Positions 11,750-24,480 of a stretch of 64,000 bases of DNA are shown here, one piece after another. Numbering within the stretch: position 1 is the first letter of the stretch; the number at the start of each line of letters is the position of its first letter. The DNA comes from Saxidomus purpurata (Eukaryota; Mollusca; Bivalvia; Venerida; Veneridae): assembly GCA_022818135.1 (NCBI GenBank), contig JAFMSR010000001.1, positions 8,063,569-8,127,568 of the forward strand, given 5' to 3'. The notes beneath the pieces were generated by a model. The model was not told the DNA's origin. It made no database searches and worked only from the letters and a program-made list of their open reading frames with translations. A program made the translations under genes and the position numbers.

Positions 11750-12612
11750 TAAAAGGAAGGCAAAGCTTGCCCTATATCGCTCGCCTGAGTATTTGAAATA
11801 CTTAGGATCCTATGTGACCGAAATTCAATTTTATAAGTATTCTGATTTCAAGACAAACACTTTGGCCGAACTTAATGGCATTTGAGTATTCAATGCGGCC
11901 ACCAGTATGTTAAAAAGGTTTTAATCTAGTTTGTTTGGCACAAACATAATGACAAATTCAAGGGAAAAGCTATTTCGGCAGAAACTGCCACAGCTCTTCC
12001 CTTTATTTGGCACGCAAAATGAAAATCCTTCGGTAGTTAGGAGAGTGACACGTCAAACATCTCGTTTAAGACAATAATTCAAGTTTAACAGCATCATGGG
12101 AAGAAAGCTAGAGTCTGCTGTAGATGCCCCTTCAGGACTAAAAAGCTCAGACCTTATAAACCAAATAAAGTAAAGAAAAGTAATAATGACAAATTTTCAC
12201 GAACATTGGACATTAAACATGGCCTCTAGGGTGTTACAAATGTTAGTCTTTGATCATGTCAGTGGCACGTAGTTTTAGACCCAGGTAACCTAGATTCAAA
12301 ACTGACTTTCAAATCATTAAGAAAAACATTCTGACAGGCCAGTTTTCATGACGATTGATTTATAAATGTAGCCTTTAGCGTGTTCACAGGGATTTTTTTC
12401 TTTGCTTTTTGACCCAAGATGATGCGGATTCGAATTTGACCTACAAACCATTGAGATAATCATTGTGATCACTTTTGATGAAGCTTGGCTGTCGAAATTG
12501 ACCTCTAGTCTGTTAACAGGTTAAGTGTGAACGGACAGACGACAGACAGACGACAGGCAAACACCAGACGACAGACATTAGACGATCAAAATAGCTATCA
12601 TGTGAGCTAAAA
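11750..12612 (+). repeat. Dispersed repeat family A, full-length degenerate copy
   Basis: The head is at 11768 ('ccctatatcgctcgcctgag'). The middle is degraded. The tail at 12530-12612 has repeated 'gacagacgacagac', then 'gatcaaaatagctatca' and ends 'gtgagctaaaaatg'. This gives both ends of one copy and a length of about 850 bp. Confidence 0.75.
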
Positions 12613-12930
12613 ATGTTGCATGAATCCTCACTTAACGTTCTATCATGAAAAATAGGAGGTTTGAAATATGACTACAAAACAATGATCTTTGAAAACCCAC
12701 ATACATTAACAACCTTCCTTTGATCCTAAAGGAGTATAGTATTAGGTTTGATGAATGAAGTGACGGATTAAAAAATCATTTATCTGTCGCTACGGTATTA
12801 ACATTAACCACAAGGCAGATTCTTCTTACCACTAACTGCAATAGAGCAACGCGATATAGTCACAGAAACGGTAATACCGATGGATGCTCACGAAGCACAT
12901 ATCTGTCAAAATAGCAAATTTAATTATATT
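12612..12930 (+). repeat. Duplicated block X, copy 1
   Basis: Homologous to 16010-16350. Shared landmarks are 'tctatc(a/g)tgaaaaat', 'gtttgaaatatga', 'accttccttt', 'aggagta' and 'gatggatgctc(a/c)cgaagcac'. The copies are clearly diverged. A 134-codon frame starting at 12880 spans the end of this block and a family A head and is not a gene. Confidence 0.8.
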
Positions 12931-14689
12931 TGCGTGACAGTTGAAGAATTTAATCATTTTGCACATGAAAAGGTGATGATAATAGGTTGGTCAGTTGGCC
13001 CTTTGTCGCTCACCCGAGAAAGCTTGATTTCAAGTTCTGCAGTACTCAATAGAACTTTAGCACTTTTCAGTACTATTAAGCACTGCATGTTTGTAGAACT
13101 GTATACACGTAGTACATTTGTAATCAATAGCACTGTAATTAAGTCCTGCGTAGTACTACATTATACTAGTATATACCCCGGTTACAAGCATTACATAGTC
13201 AAGGAAAAGAAGAAGCGAACTATTTTTTTTTATACTTTTGTCAATACATGCGCAGTTGACCGTGATCATTTTGTATATTTATAAAAAAGAAATTCAAGAA
13301 TGCTACAGTCTACGTTTGGTGACTGCATTAGCAAATGCATTTCAAATACTCTTTTTCTTTCGTAACAGTGGTCCTTATATGCAGTGAACCAGTAAATTCC
13401 GGTTTCCTAAAAGGAGTCGATGAAGTGATGCTACGGAGCAACTTTGGTGACAAAGTGGACAGGAAACATTTACAACTTTTAGAAAAGTTTCAAATGCTAG
13501 GATGCTACAGAGCCAATTTGCTTATTATCCAACAATTACTTCAAGAGAAGACGCAGTGTACAAACTTTTTCTACTTTAGTAACAGTGGCCACTATGTTCA
13601 GTGGACCAAAACCAAAAGGAATCAATGAAGTAACGATACAGACCAAATTTAGTGACATTTCATCCATTGTATCACGAGAATGTTAGCCATATAAAGATTT
13701 TTTTCTATTTTTAGTAACAGTGACCCTTATTTGCATTGGACTTGGATTACAAGCTCAATGTCAAAGACGTTATATGTACACTTTCCTACTCTGTGGTGGG
13801 AGAACACAACATTTACTATTCTAGTTATGGCTCGACTTTATCCTGGCATATACAGATGTTTTCTAAAACCTGTACTTGCACCATGTGGTAGGCCAGAAAG
13901 AACATTGAATCTTTGATGTTTTAATAATGATTTATCCCTAAAGTCCAATACGCAAGAATAATTTAATCCAAAATAATTTAATTAAACCAAATAACTGCTT
14001 ATCAGTTACTGGATGATGCGGTATTAATAGAGTGCGCAAATCCATGTGTTGTGCTTAGATAAAATGATTTATCGGAATACAAACGTATAAATAACGAAGC
14101 GAAAAAAGCAAACTTTGATCATAAATTTTAAATTAATAAAGAGTGTATCTATCAGCAGAAACAAAAATGCAAGTCCTTAAGTCGTCAGATTACCCCCTGA
14201 GCTGTATTTTGAACAATATGTTTTTGCGCTATCTTCAGTCGGCAGCTATGTGTAATTATAATTAGACAATAACTTATATGAACATTCTCTACAGCCAACA
14301 TTACATGCAATTGATTATTACATTTGGCAAAATCAAAGATACTGCCGCCATGGTTGTGAAGAAATTGCAAAAACTGGTACTTAACAAACAAGAAGTTCAC
14401 GTGATTACAATTGACTAGGAAATATTAACTTGAACAAAATATATAAGCCTGTTGAATGGATTAATGAAAAGCCGATGGAAAATGGTGACAATCAACAGAA
14501 GCATGACAGAAGTGATACCTGAAAATACTAACTCATTACGAACCACTGAGTTATTCATCTGTTTACTGTACAGAAAAACAAACAGCTTGCTGTAGTGTCG
14601 CCAGTAAAAATCACCAAAATGATGAAATAAACTAGGGAAGAAGATACCTGTTGATCAGAGGGTTGCAACTAGGGCATTGCGATTTTACA
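12931..14689. repeat. Repeat-filled insert between blocks X and Y
   Basis: Contains a family A head remnant near 12990-13020 ('ggccctttgtcgctcacccgag'-like), an AGTACT-rich stretch (13060-13170) and three diverged units at about 13350, 13565 and 13705. Each unit contains 'tttctN(4-8)agtaacagtgg(t/c)c' then 'ttcagtggacc'-like sequence; a related unit lies at 27220. From 13920 to 14689 I recognise nothing. The short frames here are repeat by-products. Confidence 0.55.
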
Positions 14690-15460
14690 AATGTTTCACA
14701 ATAACTTCACAGAGCATCTGCCTAAAGTAGTCAAATTTCGTCCATTGTCTCACAAATAGAACGGTCGTCACTTTGTGGCGATCAAGGTGATCAGACTTGG
14801 CAGATATCGTGACTTATATATTTCGAAATTATAACAGTGTTTGGTTAAGTAAAATTGCACGACTCGGTGTAGATTGTATCTGAATATTATAGCCGAGCAT
14901 CTGAGCATCGAGCATTTTAAACTAAATTCTATTACGTGCGTTTGCTGATCGCTGGCATCTTGATATAATTGTAAGAACTGGTCTATTCTAGAGGTTCGTT
15001 GAGATTACGACTCACATGTTCGCTCTGTACAGATTAAATTTATAATTATTTTCATAATCAAATATTGGCCCCCCTTGGTAATATTTTCATGACATGCATG
15101 TCTAACAAATCTATATTTCGTTTCTGCGTAGGAATGAAATACTAGTAGTTGAATGTTGCATTACAGTATCGTATTTTGTTGTTTGTCGTTTCAAAATCCT
15201 TTGAAATACAATCCATCTGAATTATCTAATGAGCATATTATTAAATAAAAAGTAGGTAACATGGGGACAGTTAGCACTGCAACATCAATCAGACAGACGC
15301 AGTATAAAGCCTAAACGCACTCAGAGATAAAGCTCAAGATCAAGCAGCTGCCAAAACAAATAGTTAACCCAAAGTTTTTCAAGATACAAGGGCTGAAGTC
15401 ACTCATCTGAACAGTCTTGATTGCATGTGAGGCAGCATTGCGAAGTTTTGTCCATTAAAC
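14690..15460 (+). repeat. Duplicated block Y, copy 1
   Basis: Aligns to 16620-17340 through 'gtttcacaa', 'agtgtttggt(t)aagtaa', 'taatcaaatattggccccc', 'atgtctaacaaatctat', 'ggaatgaaa.actagta', 'agcatatta', 'actcagagataaa' and 'gattgcatgtga'. Sequence identity is moderate, so the event is old. Confidence 0.8.
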
Positions 15461-15830
15461 AGTATAACATTGTGGCACTACAGTAATATATGTAACTTAG
15501 TATTTTTAGTACTGCAGAGTACTGAAGTATCAGTTTTGCATTGTTCTGTACAGTATTTTCTTACAGTATGACTGTAGTACTGTAGTGTTCTATTAAACTG
15601 TAGAACTGTCTAGTACTGCAGTATATACAGTACTTAGTAATGATGTATTAGTTTCCACTACAATAGAACTATACATGTTGTATAGTGCTGCAGTACTAAA
15701 CAGGACTGAGATTTACTTCTAACTATCGAGTGTTCCAGTTCTTCGTGTTCTATACAGTACCATAGTACTCTATAGCACTGTAAAGACTTATATAAGGTTA
15801 CTGTAGTAACTGTACTGTGTAAGAATGCAG
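15461..15830. repeat. AGTACT/ACTGTAGT-rich degenerate array
   Basis: About 350 bp are packed with variants of 'agtactgtagtact', many partly palindromic. The same word cluster appears at 13060-13170, 17560-17615 and 26470-26550. Confidence 0.65.
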
Positions 15831-16009
15831 ATTTGAAAATAGACTTTGCATTGGCTCGAATGTGCACTTAATCGAACCGTTTCCTGTTTTAAAAGGCGTC
15901 AATGTAACAAGTCCCTGTGTTTTGAAAGGGGTCAAAGTAAAGGTGCCAAAACGACAGACATACGAGAGACGTCAGACGTAAGATATCCGGCGATCACAAT
16001 GAAGTCAGC

Positions 16010-16350
16010 CAAAAATGTTGCTTCTATCCCCACTTACTTTTCTATCGTGAAAAATTGCAGTTTTGAAATATGAACAGCCGGTAATCTTTTAAAACCCTAC
16101 GTTAATCAACTACCTTCCTTTATCCCTCTAGGAGTACTTCGGTCTGCAACTAGTATCAAGTGTTATGAAAACAGAAACATAATGAACCGTCGGATTAAGA
16201 AAAAAATTCGTTTATCTGTCTTAGAAGCTGTGGTATTTACATAAACTATTAGATTGAAGCTTCACGTTTAGCAAAACAAATGCGACATGATATAGTCTCA
16301 GAAACGATTACACTGATGGATGCTCCCGAAGCACGTATCTGTCAGAAAAT
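16010..16350 (+). repeat. Duplicated block X, copy 2
   Basis: Second copy of the 12612-12930 block. The gap from here to block Y is about 0.3 kb, against about 1.8 kb in the first copy. Confidence 0.8.
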
Positions 16351-16429
16351 GTTGAACTTAACACGTTGGTTGATCCAATGAGTTATGCCGTAGGGCTAAC
16401 ATGCAGGAGTGTGATTAAGTAAAATTATT

Positions 16430-16620
16430 ATAAAAATAACAAGAAAGCCATGATGATAACTCCACTGAAGAATCACTACTCTATAAAAAGTATTTCAGAA
16501 GGTTTTGATAAAGGTCAGCCGAGGACAATTACGATCAAATTTCATTACTGTAGTTTCATAAGCAAGACAGTAGGTCAAAACGTGAAGATGAACATATCGT
16601 GTGAGCATTTACGTATTTAA
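16430..16620 (+). repeat. Family A fragment
   Basis: Starts 'aacaagaaagccatgatga', a decayed family A head, and continues with 'agaaggttttgataaaggtca'-like material. It lies between the second copies of blocks X and Y. Confidence 0.45.
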
Positions 16621-17340
16621 TTTACGTACATGTCTTTTTTTGTGTTTCACAAATGAAACAGTCGTAGCTATGCGGGTCCCAAGGTGGTCAAACTTGGTAA
16701 ATATCTTGCCTCTGTATTTACAAATGTAGAAACTATAGTAATGTTTGGTAAAGTAATATTAACCATTCTAAAGTCTACGATAGATTGCATATTACAGTAA
16801 TGCATCTGTTAATTTGGAAAGCATTATTTCAAATCCTATTAAGTTTGTTCCCAAGCCTCATTTACTGATCACTGGCATCTTGAGATCACGAATTACATTG
16901 CCTCATGTTGGAACTTTTTAGATTAATATAATAATTATGAGATAAAATTTATTATTTTCATAATCAAATATTTTCATAATCAAATATTGGCCCCCTGGTA
17001 ATATTTCCATGGCATGCTTGTCTAACAAATCTATTCTTCTTTTTTGCGTGGGAATGAGAAACTAGTAAATGTTGAATGTTTGTCGTTTTTAAATATGACT
17101 CTAAACGCAAATCATCTAAATCATCCAATTAGCATATTATCATACAAAAAAGTAAGTAAATAATATGGGGGGACAATTAGCACACCAACAGCAAACAGAC
17201 AGGCGCAGCACACTCAGAGATAAACCTCAAACCACGACCAAGTGGCGTCCAAACTACACAGTTTTAAGATTCAAGGACCGTTGTCGCTCATCTACAAGAT
17301 TGATCGCATGTGAATCAACAGTGCGATCTTTTGAATGAAT
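16620..17340 (+). repeat. Duplicated block Y, copy 2
   Basis: Second copy of the 14690-15460 block. It carries a small internal duplication ('ttttcataatcaaatat' occurs twice, at about 16954-16987). Confidence 0.8.
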
Positions 17341-18199
17341 GAATGAGTTAACATTTAATGACACCTCAACCCATTTGGATCATTTGTGTCAGTCGGTAAC
17401 TTTGTCTTAAAAGTCATAAGAACGTTTGGTTCAAAAGGTAAAATGAAATCTTTAAGATGGTACAAGATTTAAAAACCTGAATTTACAATTTACTATATAT
17501 ATAAACTTCTTTTAAATACTATTATGTATGTGTATTTTGTAAAAAAGTTATTTTGTCATTATATACTGTATAATATGATAGCACTGTAGTATTTTATGTA
17601 TCTTTAGTACTTGAGGGATCGTACATCCGGCGATCTCAGTGACTTTAGAATGGCAGTACGGACTGCTATCACAGTGGTACAGACACATTTACAGTAAATG
17701 GGTACATCGTCATCAGAAATGTGCTTAAGTCGGTGAAGATTTCTTTGAGAAATATGTTGATGTCGCATTTTTTATTAAATGGAATAAAATTTTGGTCCAT
17801 GGAGTTAACTCTAGCTGTAAGCCTTGTTAAAATCAAAGGACTGAAAGTTCTGGAGGATCGATTGCCTCTGAACAACACAGTCTGCACACATACATGTGTA
17901 AATATCAGGACAACATAGACTGTACACATACATGTGTGAATATCAGGACAACCCTTGCACCAGTAAAGTTATAAACTAGAGACAGAACTGTCCACAAGTT
18001 TTGACCTTTCACCATTTGTGTAAACTTTACTTTTGAGCTAGGAACCCATGTGCTTACTTTATGTCATTCAGTGACTTTGTTTAAGTACCCTATGAAGTAT
18101 TAAGCTGTGAATCGTAACTGAGAAATGGATTTTCACAAAACTGAACTGAAACTTTATGGTCATTTTAATGTCATTCAAAAGTTATGGGATATGCCCATA
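17341..18199. other. Non-coding with a 38-bp-period direct repeat
   Basis: Positions 17886-17914 and 17924-17952 match over 29 bases with one difference ('acacatacatgtgt' and 'aatatcaggacaac'). The remainder is unrecognised AT-rich sequence; overlapping frames on both strands at 17.67-17.93 kb are short and featureless. Confidence 0.5.
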
Positions 18200-18345
18200 A
18201 GGTTGATTGTATTGCGCCAATTAATTCGGATTTAACGTCGCACCCAACAGCTAAGATCATATTGCAACTTCCGGCTTTCATGGAGAAGGAAGACCCTGGG
18301 TGCCAACTCCCTGTACCAGAATTTGGGGGTCATTTAGTAATTCCG
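18200..18345 (+). repeat. Dispersed repeat fragment (bivalve-type)
   Basis: Contains 'ggatttaacgtcgcaccca', 'aacttccggctttcatgg' and 'gaggaagacc(c)tgggtgcc'. I recall this motif series as a very common interspersed repeat of clam genomes; it occurs once clearly in this window. The short frame across it should not be read as a gene. Recognition is from memory only. Confidence 0.5.
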
Positions 18346-20539
18346 AGGGTCATACCCTTTATTGTAAAAAAATAAAAGGCATGACTTTATGTTAAAGAAG
18401 TTTTATTCAGTTTACTTCTGTAAAAATGCATGTGATACATAACAAAATGGTGGGTAATCAAAGGGTTGGCAAGACAACATGTGTTTCTCTTTGAATGCTT
18501 TCCATTTTGTCACTGCATCTCAAAAGTCAAATTTGTCCACAAAGCGAATTTTTCATAAGTGCCTTCAACCATAGACATTAAACTTGGATATGATATTATT
18601 TGGCACACTTAAACCCCTTTAATAGTGACAGTCTGATCGAAATGACTACAAAATGATCATTAAATCACTCAGAAAGACGTTTTTGTTTCCCCTAATAAGG
18701 TTTGTCGACCATCTCTTGTTGTGCGTCTACGATCTATGATGACGGTATCATAAGAATCTACACCCACAAAAACGCAGTGGTACAAAATGCGGGTCGATCC
18801 GAAATCAGACGACAACGACGACGGAATAGGGTCAAAATTAGACATATCCCATACTGGAAGCGTATTTTATCAACAATTTATCTTGCATTTCGAAGCGTTT
18901 TGAGAGGTTTTGAAATGTTGTTTTTGTAGTAATTTGATCATACACATTTTAATTGCGTCATAGAAGACGCTCTTTGCTATTTCTGTTGCGTCATTGACAA
19001 AATGAGTGCGTCAAAACCACAGAAAGGCGCTCTCGCGGAAACACTGAATTTAGTGTATCCGGTGTAGCGATACGTATTTCACGGGTCTTACATTTCTCAT
19101 GTCACACCGGTCTGACGATAAAAACCGCGTAGGAAAATAGTTCTATACAGAACAGATATACGTCGATATAAGTTACAAATTATAAGAAAAACAACAATAT
19201 AATATTATGCTATTCTGAAATGTTTTGATATTATTTAGATCTGTTACTATACAATTTTTAAAACAGAGGACAGCATTATTCGTAACAACGGAATATATGG
19301 AACTACTTGTTTGTATGTAAAGAGTTCGGCCGTAAGGAAGCTATACTCTGTTAACTTTGGATCCGATTGAATAAATCAATCGATCCAAAAAGAAGATAGC
19401 TAGGCAACAATTATAGTGACCTATTTCTTTATGTAATCATAAGCCCCATCATTTACATTTATTTTGTTTTATTAGTTTAGCTGTTTTTAAATACTCTTCC
19501 AACAATTGAAGATTTTATGTCTTACTAAACAAAATAAGAAATATACAAGCCTTTCAAGATTTTGACAAATAAAATTTCGACTAAATGTGTGCGCAACATT
19601 ATATACGACTATATATACGTTATTTAAAAGTTGCAAATTTAAACGACGTTACCAATCAGAAACGAGGTTACATCGGTATTGCGTTAGAATGATTAATGAT
19701 TGTGATTTTGGTTATTCGTAATCAACTCAATTAAGATGACATTTTCTGTTTTCATATTGTTTTTGTAATGAATCAGTTGTAATAAAAAATAACTAAAATA
19801 TATCAATTTTGAATATTAGCCAAGCTCAACTTTGATAGTTTTACATTTTATGATTTTTTTTTGCAATAAACTGTTACTGCATCTTTTAAAGAGGGGAGCG
19901 GGTAAAGTTATCCTGTTTTTATTAATATTGTTTGCCTCTTAAGCAGAAATTAATGGTTTACTGAAGTTAATTTGACTGGATATTGTCCACAAATAGAATC
20001 GTATTTTAGAAAAAAATAATAAAATTGTAGAAATTTTAGTTAGAAACAAGTTAGATATAATGCAATTTTCCTTTTGATTTTGTTTAGAATTCAGTTGTTA
20101 TAATAATTAATATATTAATTACAATATATCGCCTAAAATATTAGCCAAGCTCATCTTTGATATTTACGTTATGTTCTAACACCCGTGACAGCGTTTTCTA
20201 TATAAACATGTAGGGAAATATCTGTATTCTATATTTTACGAAAAAAATAAAGCACGTGTAAATGACGTAACGACGTGACGGGTGTAACAAGTACGTCCAA
20301 TCGCATTTCATGTTTTAAAGTTACAATGACGTACTGCTACCGGAGGCTGGATATTACCCCGTTTTCTAAATACAATATGCTTCAAAAGTGGAAATAAATC
20401 ATTTTCTAAAGTTAACTTTACCTGTAAAGTGTCCATACTAGAATTGTCTTTAATATAAGATTAAATATTAAAGAATCAAATTGTTTTCACAGTTGAAATG
20501 AAGAGAAATTATCGTCGCAAATGTATAGGTATAGAAAAA
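18346..20539. other. Non-coding with a diverged duplication
   Basis: Two segments, about 19740-19870 and 20060-20180, share 'aatattagccaagctca(a/t)ctttgata' preceded by AT-rich sequence and 'cagttgt.ataat', suggesting an old duplication offset by about 320 bp. The rest is unrecognised. Confidence 0.45.
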
Positions 20540-21030
20540 GAAACAAGAGGGCCAAGATGGTCCTATATCGTTCACCTGTATATGAATTGCCAATAATACA
20601 AGGGGTCATGACTTTAAAATAATTCATAGAGGTCCACTATATAAGCCTTTCCGGAATAAAGTGACTCCCCTTCCGGAAAGGGTTAATTTTTAATCAGGGG
20701 CCGTGATTTGAACAATCTTGGTAATGGTCCACAAGGCAATGCTACAAGCTATATATCTAGGTTTTAGGCCTTGTTTTTTTTCAGAAAAGACGACGTTTAA
20801 AGTTTTTCCTATGAAAAATCAAGAGACCCCCGGGCTGGGTCAGTTTTGACCCAGGGGTCATGATTTGAACAAACTTGGTAGAGTTCCACTAGACAATGCT
20901 ACTTGTCAAATATCTCAGCGCTAGGCCTTGTGGCTTCAGAGAAGAAGATTTTCAAAGTTTTTTCACATTTTTCTGCATGGAATGGATCTTTTTTTAACAA
21001 TTTAACCTGCAAAACCAGGTGAGCTGAAAA
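20540..21030 (+). repeat. Dispersed repeat family A, two-unit copy
   Basis: The head is at 20544 ('acaagagggccaagatgg', 'tcctatatcgttcacctgt'). Two internal units follow, at about 20655-20815 and 20826-20975, each with 'gatttgaacaa.cttggtaNaG', 'caatgctac' and 'ctaggccttgt', then 'cagaNaagaNgatttNaaagttttt'. The end is 'caggtgagctgaaaatgacc' at about 21012-21032. This is the clearest short copy for defining the family. The 80-codon minus-strand frame over it is not a gene. Confidence 0.85.
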
Positions 21031-22599
21031 TGACCGTGTCAGAATTCGGAAGTCGATTTTAGGTACTTCCATCAATTTTAAGGTGTAGGATTTCTTCCTG
21101 GGTATATGAACTGGAAAATGTACAAAACAAAACCTTTGCAATTTTGTCTAGGTTAATTTATTTTAGGTCTAGTTTTAATAGCCAAAGTATCATGAACCGA
21201 CTTTGTTTAGGCAAGCGGACAACGAGTATTTGCACTTCTGTTGCCATCTGGAGCTATTCAAGCATTTTCTTTTAAGTATATATCGCAGTACAGTTCACTT
21301 ATTTGAATATTCTGGTATATAGCAAGTTTTCGAATTTACGAATTCATACGGCGTTGTTGACATCAAAAGAAATACCACGTAATCAGGCAAACGAAAACTA
21401 ATGAATTCAACATATAAATCGAGTTTAACGGGGAACTTGAACATATCTATAGCAGTACATCTATCTTTTCAAAGGAAAGAAGAGCTATAAGACTACAGAG
21501 TTCAAGAAAACAAGTTGTTGACTATTACAAAGCTTAAGACTAATTGTTAGAAGATGATTACTAAGTCTTGTATTTAAATTAATTTAAGAACTATGGTACT
21601 GAAATGTTACAAATTCAAATGGTAAGGAATTGTTATAAAATGGCCATTTTTGTCTGTTTTCCATGATACTTGATATTAAAAGAATGACAAAAACAAAATG
21701 ATGACTTCCCTACACCGAAACAAATAATTCTACACGAGGTCATTAGGTCATTCATTTAATGAGGATTTAAAACATTATTAATAGAAAGTAATCGAAACGG
21801 CATAACCATTCGTGTATTGAGATGTGTACCCTATCATTTTGCATCACCGTTTGCAGTTTTGTTGTCTTATGAGATTCCACATGTTTGCTTGGTTTTTTCT
21901 AAATTCGGATAACTGTCACAGTTCAATACCTTATACATGCAAGCATTCGATAATAATAGTAAAACGGACAAAATGTTTGCCTTTAAATACATTTACATCC
22001 TTAATTTATTCATTAAAATATGGCTGAAAATTAGAAGATTTTCCGTAAATCAAAATTGACAACCCGTGTAAATAGCAGTGGCATTATGTTAAGTAATACA
22101 CGAGGATTACAATTAATACACATTAGTTCTTGTAATGTGTCTTCATGACCAAAGGTAAGATTGTCATAAAATTGTAAAAGTAATCTTAAAAAATTAATGT
22201 GAGTGTAATATGCTTTCTAAATTAGTGTGATTGCAGCTGTAATAATCATTAATGTTTGCGTGAGAATTTACTTTGCGAATCTCTTTTACATATCTTTTAT
22301 TATTTCGCCTAATTAAAACTACGACATCGTGACATTTATGATTTAATATGTTTCGATGTCGTACACGTGAAAGCTTTCCGATATGCATTATTCTTATGCG
22401 AAAGAGATAAAATCTAAAAATGCCCAATTTCCGGTCCGCTTAAATGATGAAAGAAAATGCAGCATGCAAACACACCATGGCTGTATATTGTACTGGGTGC
22501 CAGTAAGAAGCAAAACACGCAGCTTTACTAGAATTTTGTTGATGGCGCACCATCTCGCATTCCAGCGCTGTACTAAAGTGGGAGAAGGAAATATCTTTC
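21031..22599. other. Non-coding, nothing recognised
   Basis: AT-rich, with several overlapping short frames around 21.8-22.6 kb on both strands, none with domain features or splice context I can support. Confidence 0.5.
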
Positions 22600-22740
22600 A
22601 CTTTTCAAGGTCACTGTAACCATGATGTTTGACCTACTGACCTCGATATAAGTAAGGGTGTTCTACCATTCATAATCAACCTGCATACCAAGTTTGAGTG
22701 CCATATGCTCAAGTGTTCTCCTTTTACAGACAGTATTGTA
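22600..22740 (+). repeat. Dispersed repeat fragment ('aaggtcactgtaacc' type)
   Basis: 'ttcaaggtcactgtaaccatgatgtttgacctactgacctc' followed by 'ataccaagtttgagtgccatatgctcaagt' is typical of a clam repeat carrying phrases of the form 'ggtcactgtgacc...tttgacct.ctgacct'. Identification is by memory of that pattern. Confidence 0.5.
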
Positions 22741-23058
22741 TATATTGTGCAGGAATGGACATGGCTCCGCCCTGCCCCAACCCATTCAGCTAAAGTGTCT
22801 TCGATATGTGTTTAGACACAGAACCTCTGCTGTGCTAATATAATTTGTACCAAATTAAAATTTTATTAAAGCTTCTAGTTCACAGTTTTCGGTGAAACAA
22901 AATTTTCCAAAATGATATACTGAAACATAAAATGTAATATTTATGGCTAGAATCAACAACACCAGTAAAATATACATAGCAATTCGAGAAAATATGTACA
23001 AAATGTTTGTGAGCTTGGTTTGATGAGATTTTTGTTAGCTTATACTCATTTATTTTAG
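22741..23058. other. Non-coding, nothing recognised
   Basis: No frame or repeat that I can support. Confidence 0.5.
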
Positions 23059-23165
23059 CTCGATTGTGGAGAAAGCTTGCAGCTTATCGAGTCACTCTCG
23101 AGTCCACTTCCTGGAAAAACCAGTACTGGTCAATGAGGAGGACGGCGGACCCAGTGGGGCTCGAA
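23059..23165. repeat. Short dispersed-repeat-like segment
   Basis: GC-richer than its surroundings. Contains 'ttgcagcttatcgagtcactctcgag' and 'agtactggtcaatgagga', ending 'cccagtggggctcgaa', which resembles the end of a tRNA-derived element. No second copy is seen in the window. Confidence 0.35.
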
Positions 23166-23839
23166 GATTTGTTGTTGATATACTCCCATATGCCACGTAA
23201 AGAAAACAGCAATTTCATTACCCTTCCCTTTCTTAAGTTTTGAAGGATTCAGTTCAGTTTAAATTCATATAACGGCTGACCGTGAGCAAACCTTCAAATA
23301 CCGTTATGATACCTAAATGTCACTTCGTGACGTCACAAACAACACCAAAAAGGTTATTGAACTTCCCGTCAACCATCTTGTTATTTTCCTACGAATGCAA
23401 GTCAAACCTCATTCTTCTTTTCAATCAATGCTCCGTGCATATACGTAGCAAAACTTTTGTTACCAGAGCTGTTATTGTGTACCCTAAATATTTCGAACCG
23501 TTTTAGTGTGGGGTACAGTGACGGGATATGCCAAGTGTATATATTACCGGCTAGCCCGTTGATATCAATTACTATTTGCTGATCATTGACCAACCAATCA
23601 AACCGTTCTGTTTGATTATTTGTTCTAAAATATATTAATTTCAGATATTTCGAAGAACCCTGTTTTTACACCAGACTCTGAAGGCTAGCAGCTTTTAACT
23701 GGCTGCTCGATGACCAGAAAAAGAAACGTTAGCAGAATTATGATTAAATGAATATGATGCTGTTGATATGAATAAATGCCCATCAACTCAAAATGATCAT
23801 CCACAGGATTGACATGAAACATGAAGCAGATCTGGAACC
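23166..23839. other. Non-coding, nothing recognised
   Basis: AT-rich; the overlapping frames at 23.28-23.59 kb on both strands are short and featureless. Confidence 0.5.
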
Positions 23840-24480
23840 TTAATTAAAGCAAATTAAGAAAGGGGCTACAACTCGCCTCTAACACTTTCTAGAATACGTG
23901 CAATGTTACAAAACATTGAACAGACCTGTATTTTATTAATATATATAATTTCGTGGCAAATATGATTGAAATTAATCCAACTTTTCATCGGATAAAGATC
24001 TACAGAAATTTAAATTAAAAAGGGGCCAACAAATCTGCAAGAATTAATGGATTGTAAACTAAAGTAAACTTGATTGAATTTTATGTTCCTAAACCTACAT
24101 GTAAAACCTGAATAAAATGCACCAAACCTTCGAAGAGTTATTGATCAGAAACCATCGTTTTGTCGAAATTTAAGTCGAAAAACGGGTCGTAGCTCCTGTA
24201 ACAATTATGCATGGATTGTAACCAAAATCCAACTTGACTTGTATTTTAATATGATCATCATACTCTGTGTAAAATCTGATTCAAATCCATGTTACCTTTC
24301 GAAAGTTATTGATCGAAAAACAAACATTTTATTCAGAAATTCAAGTGAAAAGGGGAACCGTGAACTTTTGTAGAATTGGTGCATTTTAACTAAAATTGAA
24401 CTTGACCAGAATTGTATTATCATAAACACACGCTTGAATTTGAATCAAATCCATGCCGCTCATCAAAACTGGTATTGACT
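23840..24480 (+). repeat. Degenerate tandem repeat, ~165 bp unit, about four units
   Basis: Units start near 23850, 24010, 24170 and 24335, each with 'aaattaa.aa(a)ggggc', 'aa..aa.t.atggattgtaacNaaa.t.aacttga', 'ttttat...' and 'gttattgatcNgaaa'. They are diverged but the order of landmarks is conserved. Confidence 0.7.

Noticed and set aside
12880..13284. 134-codon plus-strand frame
   Set aside because: Spans the end of duplicated block X and a family A head, both repeats.
13335..13916. Apparent repeated splice acceptors before short frames (pyrimidine tract plus 'agtaacagtgg')
   Set aside because: The same phrase recurs as a degenerate tandem unit and at 27220, so it is a repeat and not a series of exons.
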